The translations under genes were made by a program, and so were the position numbers. 64,000 nucleotides of DNA, taken from an uncultured Opitutales bacterium (GTDB lineage: Bacteria > Verrucomicrobiota > Verrucomicrobiia > Opitutales > Intestinicryptomonadaceae). The stretch covers positions 1-64,000 of the forward strand of contig URGP01000012.1 of NCBI GenBank assembly GCA_900547395.1. The letters are read 5' to 3'. The notes beneath the pieces were generated by a model. The model was not told the origin of the DNA and did not search any database. It saw only the letters and a list, made by a program, of their open reading frames with translations. Of the stretch, positions 40,839 through 49,737 are shown piece by piece (positions within the stretch are counted from its first letter, which is position 1; every line of letters begins with the position of its first letter).

Positions 40839-43268
40839 TTACCAATCCTTGTATTTCTTTTCTTCAAATCTGTTGCGCTGTGTTCCGTAGCCCGAGAATG
40901 GGAGCTTCTTTTCGTCGTCTTTCAAGGAGTCGAGGACTTGCGCGGCTTCGCGGCGCGTCATCACTCCCGCCTGCGAACGGTAATCGAAGGGCGTTCCGTC
41001 TTTATCCTCTTCCGCTTGCACGGATTCCTTTGCGTCTTTGCCTTGCTTTTCTTCCGCGGGCGAGGGTGTTTCGTCTTTTTTATCGGCGGAATTTTCTTCT
41101 TTTTGAATATCGGAATTTACCGCCTGCTCGTTTTGCTTGTTTTCGGCGTTTTGATTTTCGGAATTTTGACCGTTTTCTTTTTGGTTTTCTTGGGCGTTGT
41201 TTGATTTATTGTTTTCCTTTGAATCTTGATTTTTTTGGTTTTTATCTTTTTCGCTTTGGTCGGCGTTTTGATTTTTGCTCTGATTTTCCCCGTTTTGTTG
41301 TTGATTGTCTTGGCTGTTTTGTTGGTTTTCCTGCGAATTATTTTTGTCTTGGTTCTGATTGTTTTCTTGCTTTTGGTTATTCTGCTTGTCGTTTTGCTTG
41401 TTATTTTGATTGTCTTTGTTTTGTTGGTTATTTTGGCTGTCTTGATTTTGGTCGTTTTGTTGGTTGTCCTTGTTGTCGTCGCGCAGGAGTTTTTTCAGCT
41501 CTTCGATATTTTTTTCGAGGGCTTTTTTTTGCAAATCAAAGTTTTCTGACGCGCCTTTCAACGCTGAATTTGTTTCGGCGATTTTCTTTGCGGCGTTTTT
41601 CGCGGCGGAAAGATTTTTCGACGCGCTTTGCATTTCGGGGTAGAGCTCAACCGCATTCTCAAAATTCTTTTGGGACAAAAGAGTTTCTGCTTGTGTTTTT
41701 TTCAAGGCTTCGCGGGTTTTAGTTAAGGTTTTTTCAGTTTCTTCTATGGACTTTTTTGACTGTTCGCATTGTGAAATCGCGCCTTTTATTTCGTTTTGCA
41801 AATTTTGCTCTTTTAACGCCTCTTCGCCAGAATTTTTGAGGGTGTCCAATCCCTTTTTCAGGGTTTTGCCTGAAAAGTCAAGGGCTGATGCCGTTTGAGT
41901 TTCGGTCTGTTTTGCGCCTTCAACGGTCTTTTGGGCATCGGCTTTTTCAAAGGATTTTTTTGCGTCTTCGTATCCGACGCATCCCAAATTGTAGTAGCTC
42001 TTGGCGTGGATTTGCATATCGTTTTGAGAATATGCTATCGCCTTGTAAAAATTCTCTTTTGCATGCTCTGAATTTTTGTTTTCAAAAGCATCTATGCCCG
42101 CGTTGAAAAAATCCCTCCAAGTCTTAGGCTCTTCGGTTTTTTGCGCGGCGGCGTTATCCTTTTCTTGCGCGCTTTCTTTTTGATTTTCTTGGGCTTTCAA
42201 ATCCGAAGTTGAGGCGAATGAGGCGCACAGCAATACTGCGGCAATCACTCCGAGATTAGCGCGCCTGCCTTTAAATGTTTTACGCGATTCCAAAATGAAA
42301 TCCAGTACCAGCAGAATTATGGACAGTGCGAGAGGAATTTGAAATCTTTCTATTGCTATTTTCTTCATCTTTGCGGAAAGTTCCGACTTCGGGGCTTTTT
42401 TTATGCCCGCTTCGTAGATTGCGTCCATGCCGCCGTCGGAGAGGTTTGCGTAGATGCCGCCCGTCGCTTTTGCCACTTGTTTTAAAAGGTCTTCATTTAG
42501 CTTGCTTGAAACCAAATTGCCGTCTGCGTCCCTTACGAACTCCAATTTTCCGTATTCGTTGCGGACGGGGATAGGCTCTCCGTTTTGAAGACCCACGCCG
42601 AGCGTGTAAATTTTTATTCCCTTTTCATTGGAGGCTTTTTCAGCCCTTTTTACGCCCGACTGTTCAAGCTCTTCGCCGTCGCTTATAAGGACGAGAATTT
42701 TTTGGTTTTTCGAGTCCGAAAATGCGGAATCGGCTTCGTCGATTGCGCTTGCGATGTTTGTGCCGCCGCGCTGGATTATGTTTGTGTCGAGAGAATCAAG
42801 CGACATTCTGAATGCGCCGTAGTCGAGGGTTATGGGGCATTGCAGAAATGCCTGACCGCTAAACGCGACAAGCCCGATTCTGTCTCCGCCAAGCCTTTCA
42901 ACCACGTCGTTTATGGCAAGCTTTGCGCGTTCGAGGCGGTTTGGCTTTATGTCTTCTGCAAGCATGCTTTTTGATGTGTCCACCGCGAAAATTATATCGA
43001 CGCCCATTTGATGCTCTTCCGTCCACTTGTACCCCCATTGCGGGCGGGCGAGGGCGAACATCATGAGGGAAATTGCAGAGGCAAATAATATGGATTTTGC
43101 GAAAATCTTTACGCCGCTTACATTTTGGCTTAAAGCGGGCAGGATTTCCTTTGAGGCAAATTGCGCCAAAATATTTCTCTTTTTGTTTTTGAAATACGCC
43201 GCCGCAGCAATCGCCGCGAAGAATGAGGCGACTGCCAAAAGGGCGATGAGTGGATATTGAATCGTCAT
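40839..43268 (-). CDS. BatB-BatC fusion: VWA, TPR and Gln/Asn-rich protein
   Basis: An 809-residue fusion. Two N-terminal membrane helices flank a basic loop (about residues 5-75), then a VWA domain with MIDAS motif DTSKSMLAED near residue 97 and a helix near 310 (BatB). A second part contains TPR-like helices (about 385-590) and a tail of roughly 130 residues (about 597-728) made almost only of Gln, Asn, Lys, Glu and Asp. The C-terminus (DYRSQAGVMTRREAAQVLD) is BatC-like. The fusion of BatB with BatC and the length of the Q/N-rich tract are unusual. It shares 4 bases with batA. Confidence 0.88.
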   Translation of the reverse strand: MTIQYPLIALLAVASFFAAIAAAAYFKNKKRNILAQFASKEILPALSQNVSGVKIFAKSILFASAISLMMFALARPQWGYKWTEEHQMGVDIIFAVDTSKSMLAEDIKPNRLERAKLAINDVVERLGGDRIGLVAFSGQAFLQCPITLDYGAFRMSLDSLDTNIIQRGGTNIASAIDEADSAFSDSKNQKILVLISDGEELEQSGVKRAEKASNEKGIKIYTLGVGLQNGEPIPVRNEYGKLEFVRDADGNLVSSKLNEDLLKQVAKATGGIYANLSDGGMDAIYEAGIKKAPKSELSAKMKKIAIERFQIPLALSIILLVLDFILESRKTFKGRRANLGVIAAVLLCASFASTSDLKAQENQKESAQEKDNAAAQKTEEPKTWRDFFNAGIDAFENKNSEHAKENFYKAIAYSQNDMQIHAKSYYNLGCVGYEDAKKSFEKADAQKTVEGAKQTETQTASALDFSGKTLKKGLDTLKNSGEEALKEQNLQNEIKGAISQCEQSKKSIEETEKTLTKTREALKKTQAETLLSQKNFENAVELYPEMQSASKNLSAAKNAAKKIAETNSALKGASENFDLQKKALEKNIEELKKLLRDDNKDNQQNDQNQDSQNNQQNKDNQNNKQNDKQNNQKQENNQNQDKNNSQENQQNSQDNQQQNGENQSKNQNADQSEKDKNQKNQDSKENNKSNNAQENQKENGQNSENQNAENKQNEQAVNSDIQKEENSADKKDETPSPAEEKQGKDAKESVQAEEDKDGTPFDYRSQAGVMTRREAAQVLDSLKDDEKKLPFSGYGTQRNRFEEKKYKDW

Positions 43269-44302
43269 GGCAAAGTCCTAAATCTGGTGTTCGCAAGCAG
43301 GCGTTCCAGCATAAGCAGGGCGAGCGCCAAAATCAGCGGATAGGCAAACAGTTCGTTATATTCCGTGAAATTGTGGATTTTAACCTTCGTTTTTTCAAGG
43401 GAGTCAATTTGGTTATAAATGGATTGCAAATTTTTGTAGTCGGTGGCGCGGTAGAATTTGCCGCCCGTGATTTCGGCGATTTTTTTGAGAGAGGCTTCGT
43501 CAATCTGGCTTATGCCGTGCCCCGCAATTTGGGGCTTGCCGAATTTGTTGCGGATAATCCTGCCGTTTTCGTCTGCCGCGGCGTAGGGTATTCTGCCGCT
43601 TTTGCCCGCGGCGATGATGTATATTTTTGTATCGAAACTTGCGGCGGCTTCGGCGGCTGCTATGGGGGATATTTTGCCCGCATTGTTGTCGCCGTCGGTA
43701 AGGAGAATTATCACTCGGCTTTTGGCGTCTTTTAAGTCTCTTAGCCTGTTTACGCTCGTTGCTATTGCCGAACCTATTGCGGTGCTTGAACCGTCTATCA
43801 TTCCGATTTCAACCCTTGATATATTTTGCAAAAGCCAGTCGTGGTTCAGTGTGAGGGGGGAAACGACGAAGGTGTTTGAGGCGAAAATTGTCATTCCTAT
43901 CCTGTCGCTCGGGCGTTTTTTTATGAACTGTTCAATTACATTTTTTACAGCGTCAAGGCGGGTTTGAAGCTCCGCGCGGTTTTCCGACAAGTCGAGAGCC
44001 GCCATTGAGCCTGAAACGTCAACCGCCAAAACAATGTCAATGCCGCTTTCTTCCCTTTCCGTATAGCCCTTGCCAAGCCTCGGGCGGGCGAGCGCGACAA
44101 TCAAAAGGGCGAGCGCAAGCAGCCTTAAAAACATTAGAATTGCGCCCGCCTTGCTGCGCTTGAATTTTGCGACGTTATTGGCTATGGCGATGCTTGAAAA
44201 CAAAATGGAGCCGCTCTTGCCTGTTCTTCCTTTCAGAATTGCAAGCAGCGGGAGGGCTGCCAAGAGCCATAAAAATTCAGGATTTGAGAAATCGAAATTC
44301 AT
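43265..44302 (-). CDS. batA: BatA-like VWA domain membrane protein
   Basis: A 345-residue membrane protein with two N-terminal helices (about residues 8-22 and 55-75), a VWA domain with a full MIDAS motif (DVSGSMAALD near residue 94; later GSSTAIGSA and TDGDNNAG) and a C-terminal helix near 325. The DSSEREYTE region before the domain resembles BatA. Presumed to bind a divalent-ion-dependent partner in the periplasm, as a VWA adaptor of MoxR complexes. It overlaps its neighbours by 4 bases on each side. Confidence 0.92.
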   Translation of the reverse strand: MNFDFSNPEFLWLLAALPLLAILKGRTGKSGSILFSSIAIANNVAKFKRSKAGAILMFLRLLALALLIVALARPRLGKGYTEREESGIDIVLAVDVSGSMAALDLSENRAELQTRLDAVKNVIEQFIKKRPSDRIGMTIFASNTFVVSPLTLNHDWLLQNISRVEIGMIDGSSTAIGSAIATSVNRLRDLKDAKSRVIILLTDGDNNAGKISPIAAAEAAASFDTKIYIIAAGKSGRIPYAAADENGRIIRNKFGKPQIAGHGISQIDEASLKKIAEITGGKFYRATDYKNLQSIYNQIDSLEKTKVKIHNFTEYNELFAYPLILALALLMLERLLANTRFRTLP

Positions 44303-44790
44303 TTTTTTGCGGCGTTTATTTTTGCGTCTTGGCTTTCCACGAAATCAATGGCGAGATTCGACATTTTTGACCTTCCTTTGCTTCCGAATTCCGCACCCGC
44401 GAATTTTGCGAGGTCTGCAAGCGTGAGAAGCTCCGCTATTTGCTTTTTTGCGCCTTCGTCGAGATTTTCGGAGTTTGACGCAATTTTTAAAAATTCTTCG
44501 GTTGTGCGTTCGGGGGCGGGCATTTTGTAAACTTCGCTTATGTATTCCCTTACCGCCGCACTTACATAGAACGCGAAAAGGGAATCTGTTGCGGACATCG
44601 CCGCCGCTTTTATTTGAAGCATTGCCTTTTCAAGCGGAGTTTCGGCAGGCTTGTTTTTTTTGCGGGTGAGAAATCCCAAAATGAACGCCAAAAGCATTGC
44701 CGCGGCAACGAACCAAGCCCAGTATTCCTGCCAGAATGTCGGCTCGATTTTACCCGTCAAAGAGTCTATTTCTTCAAAAACGCCGTTCAT
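44299..44790 (-). CDS. DUF4381-like small membrane protein of the Bat operon
   Basis: A 163-residue protein with a single membrane helix (residues about 24-43, WAWFVAAAMLLAFILGFL) followed by a cytoplasmic helical domain. The position between DUF58 and batA genes and the single-helix plus helical domain layout match DUF4381 proteins. No catalytic motif. It overlaps both neighbours by 4 bases. Its role in the Bat/MoxR complex is unknown. Confidence 0.72.
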   Translation of the reverse strand: MNGVFEEIDSLTGKIEPTFWQEYWAWFVAAAMLLAFILGFLTRKKNKPAETPLEKAMLQIKAAAMSATDSLFAFYVSAAVREYISEVYKMPAPERTTEEFLKIASNSENLDEGAKKQIAELLTLADLAKFAGAEFGSKGRSKMSNLAIDFVESQDAKINAAKK

Positions 44791-45707
44791 CTGCGCTTCC
44801 TTTCCTCAAAAAATTTGCGAAGTTTGACAATATAGGGCTTCCCCGCCTCTATCCTGACGGAGTCTATGCCTATTCTTGCGAGGGCGTTTTTAAAGTCTTT
44901 CATTCTTTTTAAATTTTCCGCCTTATATGCGTCCGTAAGTTCTTTTGAGAATGTGTCAAGCTCGACAACTTCACCCGTTTCGCTGTCTTCCAGTACTATC
45001 GTTCCGAGATTTGGAAGCTCAGTTTCACGTTCATCGAACACGTTTACGCATATTAAGTCGTGGCGGCGGTTGGTCAAGTCGAGGGCTTTTAAGACGGAAT
45101 CTTGCGCGCGCAAATCCGGGTTTGGCAAAACTCCGTCGGGCCCCTGCAAAAAGTCGCTTAAAAGCACGACAATCGCGCGGCGTTTCAAAAGCCTGTTTAT
45201 GCCGTCTAAGGCATTTGAAATGTTTGTTTTTGAATGTTTCGGCTTGAAAAACAAAATTTCCCTTATGAGGCGCAGAATGTGCCGTCTGCCTTTGCGGGGA
45301 GGTATGATAAGCTCTATTTCGTCTGTAAATAGGGCAAGCCCCACCTTGTCGCCGTTTTTTGCGGCGGAGAAGGCGAGCACGCTTGCAAGCTCTGCTTCAA
45401 GCTCCCTTTTGGTTTGCGAATTTGAGCCGAAAGCCCCGCTTGCGGACAGGTCAACTGCGAGCATCATTGTAAGCTCGCGCTCTTCGCGGTATTTCTTAAC
45501 ATGGGCTTTCCCCGTCCGCGCAGTAACGTTCCAGTCTATGCTTCGTATTTCGTCGCCCGGCTGGTATTCGCGCGCTTCTTCAAAGTCCATTCCCTGTCCC
45601 TTGAAGACGCTGTGGTACGCTCCCGCAATCGCGTCGCTTACCTGCTTTCGGGTGGCGATTTCTATACGCCTTACCTTGCGCAGCATTTCTTTGACGGAGT
45701 CGCTCAT
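44787..45707 (-). CDS. DUF58 domain protein (MoxR partner)
   Basis: A 306-residue soluble protein with the DUF58 core YQPGDEIRSIDWNVTARTGK near residues 47-66 and a VWA-like fold whose MIDAS is DLSASGAFG near residue 86. DUF58 proteins generally travel with MoxR ATPases and the VWA pair BatA/BatB. It is 31 bp downstream of moxR. The N-terminus (VKEMLRKVRRIEIATRKQV) is typical. Confidence 0.93.
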   Translation of the reverse strand: MSDSVKEMLRKVRRIEIATRKQVSDAIAGAYHSVFKGQGMDFEEAREYQPGDEIRSIDWNVTARTGKAHVKKYREERELTMMLAVDLSASGAFGSNSQTKRELEAELASVLAFSAAKNGDKVGLALFTDEIELIIPPRKGRRHILRLIREILFFKPKHSKTNISNALDGINRLLKRRAIVVLLSDFLQGPDGVLPNPDLRAQDSVLKALDLTNRRHDLICVNVFDERETELPNLGTIVLEDSETGEVVELDTFSKELTDAYKAENLKRMKDFKNALARIGIDSVRIEAGKPYIVKLRKFFEERKRR

Positions 45708-45738
45708 TTTCGCAAAAAATTTAAGGGCATTTTTTTAA

Positions 45739-46728
45739 TCAGGGAACCGCGACTTTGTCCAAAATTTCCTTTATCATTGCTTCTGTTGTGACGCCTTCGG
45801 CTTCCGCTTCGTAAGAGGGGATTAGTCGGTGGCGCAGCACGTCGGGGGCGATGTCTTTTATGTCCTGTGGCGTAACATAGCCTCTGCCTTGCAGGAACGC
45901 GTGGGCTTTTGACGCCAAAGAGAGGGCGATTGTCGCTCTCGGAGACGCTCCGAAGCGTATGAAATTATCCAAATCGAGCTTGTACGACGACGGCTTTCTG
46001 GTTGCGAAAACCAAATTTACGATGTAGTCTTTTATTTTGTCGTCCACATAGATTTCATCGACGACTTTTCTTGACTGCATTATTTTTTCAGGAGTCACAA
46101 CCGTGTTGATTTCGGTTTTGACGTCTGTTTTTGCCATCATGTCCAATATGAGCCTTTCCTCTTCTTTCGAGGGATAGCCCACGTTCAGCTTGAACATGAA
46201 GCGGTCAACTTGCGCTTCGGGGAGCTGGTATGTTCCCTCCTGGTCGATTGGGTTTTGGGTTGCCAAAACCAAAAACGGCGAGGGCAGGGGATAGGTTGTG
46301 CCTCCGATTGACACCTGCCTTTCCTGCATAGCTTCAAGTAGCGCGCTTTGCACCTTTGCGGGGGCGCGGTTGATTTCGTCAGCCAGCACAAAGTTTGCGA
46401 AAACAGGGCCTTTTTGGGTTACAAATTCGCCTTTTGACTGGTTGAAAATCAAAGTTCCCACTATGTCGGCAGGCAGGAGGTCGGGCGTGAACTGAATTCG
46501 GTTAAACTGCGCTTCGGCGGCGGATGCGAGTGTTTTTATTGCGAGTGTTTTTGCAAGCCCCGGAACGCCTTCAAGCAAAATATGACCGTTTGCGAGGACG
46601 CCTTCAATCATTCTGTCCACAAGGTATTTTTGCCCGACGACGGTTTTTGAAATTTCTCCCCTAAGCAGGGTTGTCCAATCCGAGGATTGCCTTACTTTAT
46701 CGTTTATTTCTGATAGGTTTGCGCTCAT
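45739..46728 (-). CDS. MoxR family AAA+ ATPase
   Basis: First gene of the Bat operon. A 329-residue AAA+ ATPase with Walker A LEGVPGLAKTLA near residue 54, Walker B NFVLADEINRAPAKVQSAL near 110, the sensor motif LATQNPIDQEGTYQLPEAQ near 150 and a lid domain. It is thought to act as a chaperone for complexes involving the DUF58 and VWA proteins encoded downstream. The cluster moxR-DUF58-DUF4381-batA-batB/C-batD-batE is complete and tightly spaced. Confidence 0.95.
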   Translation of the reverse strand: MSANLSEINDKVRQSSDWTTLLRGEISKTVVGQKYLVDRMIEGVLANGHILLEGVPGLAKTLAIKTLASAAEAQFNRIQFTPDLLPADIVGTLIFNQSKGEFVTQKGPVFANFVLADEINRAPAKVQSALLEAMQERQVSIGGTTYPLPSPFLVLATQNPIDQEGTYQLPEAQVDRFMFKLNVGYPSKEEERLILDMMAKTDVKTEINTVVTPEKIMQSRKVVDEIYVDDKIKDYIVNLVFATRKPSSYKLDLDNFIRFGASPRATIALSLASKAHAFLQGRGYVTPQDIKDIAPDVLRHRLIPSYEAEAEGVTTEAMIKEILDKVAVP

Positions 46729-46809
46729 GTTCTTATTGTTAAATTCGTAAAAATGAAATTAAAATTAAAGATTATAGACAAACTGCCCGCTTTTTTGTTC
46801 CGCAAAATT

Positions 46810-48774
46810 TCAGGCTTCCGCAATCAAGGCGAGGGTTTTGGCTATCACTTCTTCTTTCGACATGTTTGAAGTGTCTATCAAAACGGAGCCTTCGGGGCGG
46901 ACGAGCGGGGCTGTTTTGCGGTTTTTGTCGAGGGCGTCGCGCTTTGAAATGGAGTCGGATATACCCTCGTTTGCGCGGCGTTTGCGGCGGGTTTCCTCGT
47001 CTGCGTCCAAAAATATTTTAATTTCCGCGTTCGGGAAAATCACGCTGCCTATGTCTCTCCCTTCCATTACAAGCCCCGCAAAGTTTTTTTCTTTCGCAAC
47101 GCCTTCCATTGAACGCTGGTAGCCCTTCAAAAATTCCCTTACCTGCGGCATTGCGGCAAACAAAGAGACGTTTTGGTTTACTTTGTCGGTGCGTATCAAA
47201 GAATCTTCTATTTCTTTTCCGCCGACGGACATCCTTGCGGAATTTCCGAAAATCAGAGTCGATATTTCAACGCTTTTCAATGCTTGTGAAACTGCGTCTT
47301 CGCCAAGCGACGGCGCAATGCCTTCGTCAAGCAAAATGTATGCGATTGTGCGGTAGTGCGAGCCTGTGTCAACGTGCATATAGTTTAGGGTTTTTGCGCA
47401 TTCTTTCGATACGCTTGATTTGCCGACTGCGGCTCCGCCGTCGATTGCGACTGTTTTAAATTTCATGCTGTCCTTTCTTGACTGTTCGAGGATTTTGAAA
47501 AAGTCGGGCCATGTTTTTGACGAGCATTGCGGGTCGTGTATTTCAATCCAAGCCTTTCCGCCGAAGATGTCGGCGCATCCGGCAACGCCGTGCGACATGG
47601 CAATTCTATGGTCTTTGTAGGTTTCGATTTTTACGGGGCTTGAAATTTTTTTGGCAAGCTCCGATTTTTCGTACGGGAAAATTGTTATCGAATCTTCGTC
47701 AAACTCGACTTTTTTCGCGAATTTTGAAATTTCCCTTGCCATCGCTTCCACTCTGTCGCTCTCCTGTTTTCGGGTGTGTGCAATGCCCGTTATTTTAGTT
47801 GTGCGCCCGAATAGCGGGGCTATTGCGGCAAGCGTCAAAAAAGTGTCTGAAATATCGTTAAAGTCAAATTCGCACGCTTCGGCAGAAGGCTCCGACTTTA
47901 ATGCGAGCAAGTCGTTTTCCACGCGGCGGCATTTTACAAGACCCGCTTTTTGCATCACTTGCGCAAACCCGACGTCGCCCTGCAATCCTTCGCGGGGAAA
48001 GTTTTTTACAAGCACCGCGCCCGAAGTTGCCGCCGCGAGCGCAATGGGATAGCTTGCCGCCGTAGCGTCGGTTTCAACCGTGTAAGATGAAATTTTGCAA
48101 GTTTTGGAATTTTTTACGATGTATTTTCCGTTTGAAGGGCATTCGACTTCAAATCCGAACTGGCGCATCATTTTAACCGTCATTTCAACAAATGGCTTTG
48201 AAACCGTACCGCCTTTTAAAGTTATGGAAGTTTCGGAACTTGCAAGGGTTTGCGACATCAGTATTGCCGATAGAATTTGGCTCGACCGGGTTGCGTCAAG
48301 CGATATTTCCCCTCCCGAAAACCCCTTTGTTTTGACTGCAAACGGGAATGAAAAACTTTCTTTTTTGAATGTAAATTCAGCTCCGAGATGTTCGAGAGCT
48401 TCAATCAAACCGCGCATGGGTCTTTTGTACATTTCTTCGTCGGAGTCGAATTCAAACTCTCCGTCTTTTATTGCGCATACGAATGCGGTTAAAAACCGCG
48501 CCGCCGTGCCTGCGTTGCCGACAAAGAGATTCGCGCTTTTTTTGGGGGAACCTGAAACTGATATGAAATTTTCGCCTTCCTCTATTTCAAAGCCCAAATT
48601 TTTAAGGCATTGCACCATAATTTGGGAGTCGCGCGAAACGAGGGGGTTAAAAATTTTTATTTTTTGCCCCGCCATTGCGGCAAGCAAAAGCGCGCGGTTT
48701 GTTATGCTTTTTGACCCGGGAGCCTGTATTGCGGCGCAGGCGGGTTTTGTGAAAGGTTCTATTTTATAGTCCAT
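46810..48774 (-). CDS. aroA-cmk: Fused EPSP synthase / cytidylate kinase
   Basis: A 654-residue bifunctional protein. The N-terminal AroA part (residues about 1-430) makes EPSP from shikimate 3-phosphate; markers are PGSKSITNRALLLAAMAG near 19, FVGNAGTAARFLTAF near 78, KESDRVEAMA near 338 and DHRIAMSHGVAG near 390. The C-terminal part (about 437-654) is a CMP kinase with P-loop VAIDGGAAVGKSSVSKEC near 440, HVDTGSHYRTIAY near 465 and MEGRDIGSVIFPNAE near 567. Cmk normally lies next to aroA in many genomes; here the two are fused. The gene sits 4 bp after tyrA, so aromatic synthesis and CMP recycling are coupled. Confidence 0.95.
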   Translation of the reverse strand: MDYKIEPFTKPACAAIQAPGSKSITNRALLLAAMAGQKIKIFNPLVSRDSQIMVQCLKNLGFEIEEGENFISVSGSPKKSANLFVGNAGTAARFLTAFVCAIKDGEFEFDSDEEMYKRPMRGLIEALEHLGAEFTFKKESFSFPFAVKTKGFSGGEISLDATRSSQILSAILMSQTLASSETSITLKGGTVSKPFVEMTVKMMRQFGFEVECPSNGKYIVKNSKTCKISSYTVETDATAASYPIALAAATSGAVLVKNFPREGLQGDVGFAQVMQKAGLVKCRRVENDLLALKSEPSAEACEFDFNDISDTFLTLAAIAPLFGRTTKITGIAHTRKQESDRVEAMAREISKFAKKVEFDEDSITIFPYEKSELAKKISSPVKIETYKDHRIAMSHGVAGCADIFGGKAWIEIHDPQCSSKTWPDFFKILEQSRKDSMKFKTVAIDGGAAVGKSSVSKECAKTLNYMHVDTGSHYRTIAYILLDEGIAPSLGEDAVSQALKSVEISTLIFGNSARMSVGGKEIEDSLIRTDKVNQNVSLFAAMPQVREFLKGYQRSMEGVAKEKNFAGLVMEGRDIGSVIFPNAEIKIFLDADEETRRKRRANEGISDSISKRDALDKNRKTAPLVRPEGSVLIDTSNMSKEEVIAKTLALIAEA

Positions 48775-48778
48775 GGTT

Positions 48779-49624
48779 TTATTTGTCCAATTCGGAACGC
48801 GTTTTTTTTGCGTTTTTTAAAAATTCTTCGATAAACTTTTCGTCTCCGCTTTTCACTGCGCGGGAGAGTGTTTCCAACATTCCTATTATTTCGTCCAATC
48901 CGTTTGAAATATTTGCGGCGTTTTCCTTCAATATGCTTTTCCACATTTGAACATCGCTTTTTGCTATCCTTGTAGTGTCTCTAAATCCGTTGCCCGCGAA
49001 AGTTTTGTATGAAGAGAAGTCTTTTGAGGCGAAGTTTGCAAGCGTGCTTGCCACGCATTGCGGAATATGGCTTATTTCCGCGGCAATTCTGTCGTGTTCT
49101 TGGGGAGTTACAAAATGCACATTCATTCCGATTTCCCTCCACATTGCCGCGATTTTTTCTGTCGCGTATTTGTTGGAAGTCGGGCAGACAAAGCAGGCGG
49201 CGTTTTTAAACAGGTCTTTATCTGCAAAATCAGCCCCTGATTTTTCGGAGCCTGCCATCGGGTGAGACGGCACGAAATTGCCGTTTTTGAAAATTTCAAG
49301 GCAGATGTCGGATATGTTGAGTTTTGTCGAGCCGACATCGGTTATGAGCGCGCTTTTCTTGGCGTATTTTGCCGCTTCTTTTGCAATAATCGGAATTGAC
49401 GACGCGGTAGAGCAGATTGCTATAAAGTCGGCATTTTGCACCGCTTCTTCCAGAGTGTCGCACACGCGGTCTGCCCAAGGTTTGCCTTTGCAGTTGTCGC
49501 GCGTTGATTGGGAGCGCGACCAAATGTCGGTTTCCTTGCAAAGTCCCCTTGATTTCAACGCCCATGCGAGCGAACCGCCGAGCAGTCCCGCGCCCAAAAC
49601 CGCAATTTTGTCAAATAAAATCAT
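48779..49624 (-). CDS. tyrA: Prephenate dehydrogenase
   Basis: Oxidises prephenate (or arogenate) on the way to tyrosine. The 281-residue, short TyrA has the NAD(P)-binding Rossmann start AVLGAGLLGGSLAWALKSRG near residue 7 and the catalytic HPMAGSEKSGADFAD near 140. The C-terminal helical dimer domain contains SHIPQCVASTLANFA near 205. No ACT domain is present, so feedback regulation must be elsewhere if it exists. It overlaps no other gene and starts divergently from the LpxL-GT9 fusion. Confidence 0.94.
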   Translation of the reverse strand: MILFDKIAVLGAGLLGGSLAWALKSRGLCKETDIWSRSQSTRDNCKGKPWADRVCDTLEEAVQNADFIAICSTASSIPIIAKEAAKYAKKSALITDVGSTKLNISDICLEIFKNGNFVPSHPMAGSEKSGADFADKDLFKNAACFVCPTSNKYATEKIAAMWREIGMNVHFVTPQEHDRIAAEISHIPQCVASTLANFASKDFSSYKTFAGNGFRDTTRIAKSDVQMWKSILKENAANISNGLDEIIGMLETLSRAVKSGDEKFIEEFLKNAKKTRSELDK

Positions 49625-49737
49625 GGTTTAGAATATTGCAATATCCCCGCGTCTTTTCAACACTCTTTTGCGCAAACGGATTTATTTTTGAGGCTTGCGG
49701 TTTTCATTTATTTTTGTTTTATATATTGTTTTTCTTT

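Noticed and set aside
41080-41480. Repeat array such as CRISPR or VNTR
   Set aside because: The units are irregular codon-level repeats inside batB/C, with no conserved repeat-spacer structure.
40671-41722. Long plus-strand frames opposite batD and batB/C
   Set aside because: They are shadows of the biased codon use and the Gln/Asn-rich repeat on the other strand.
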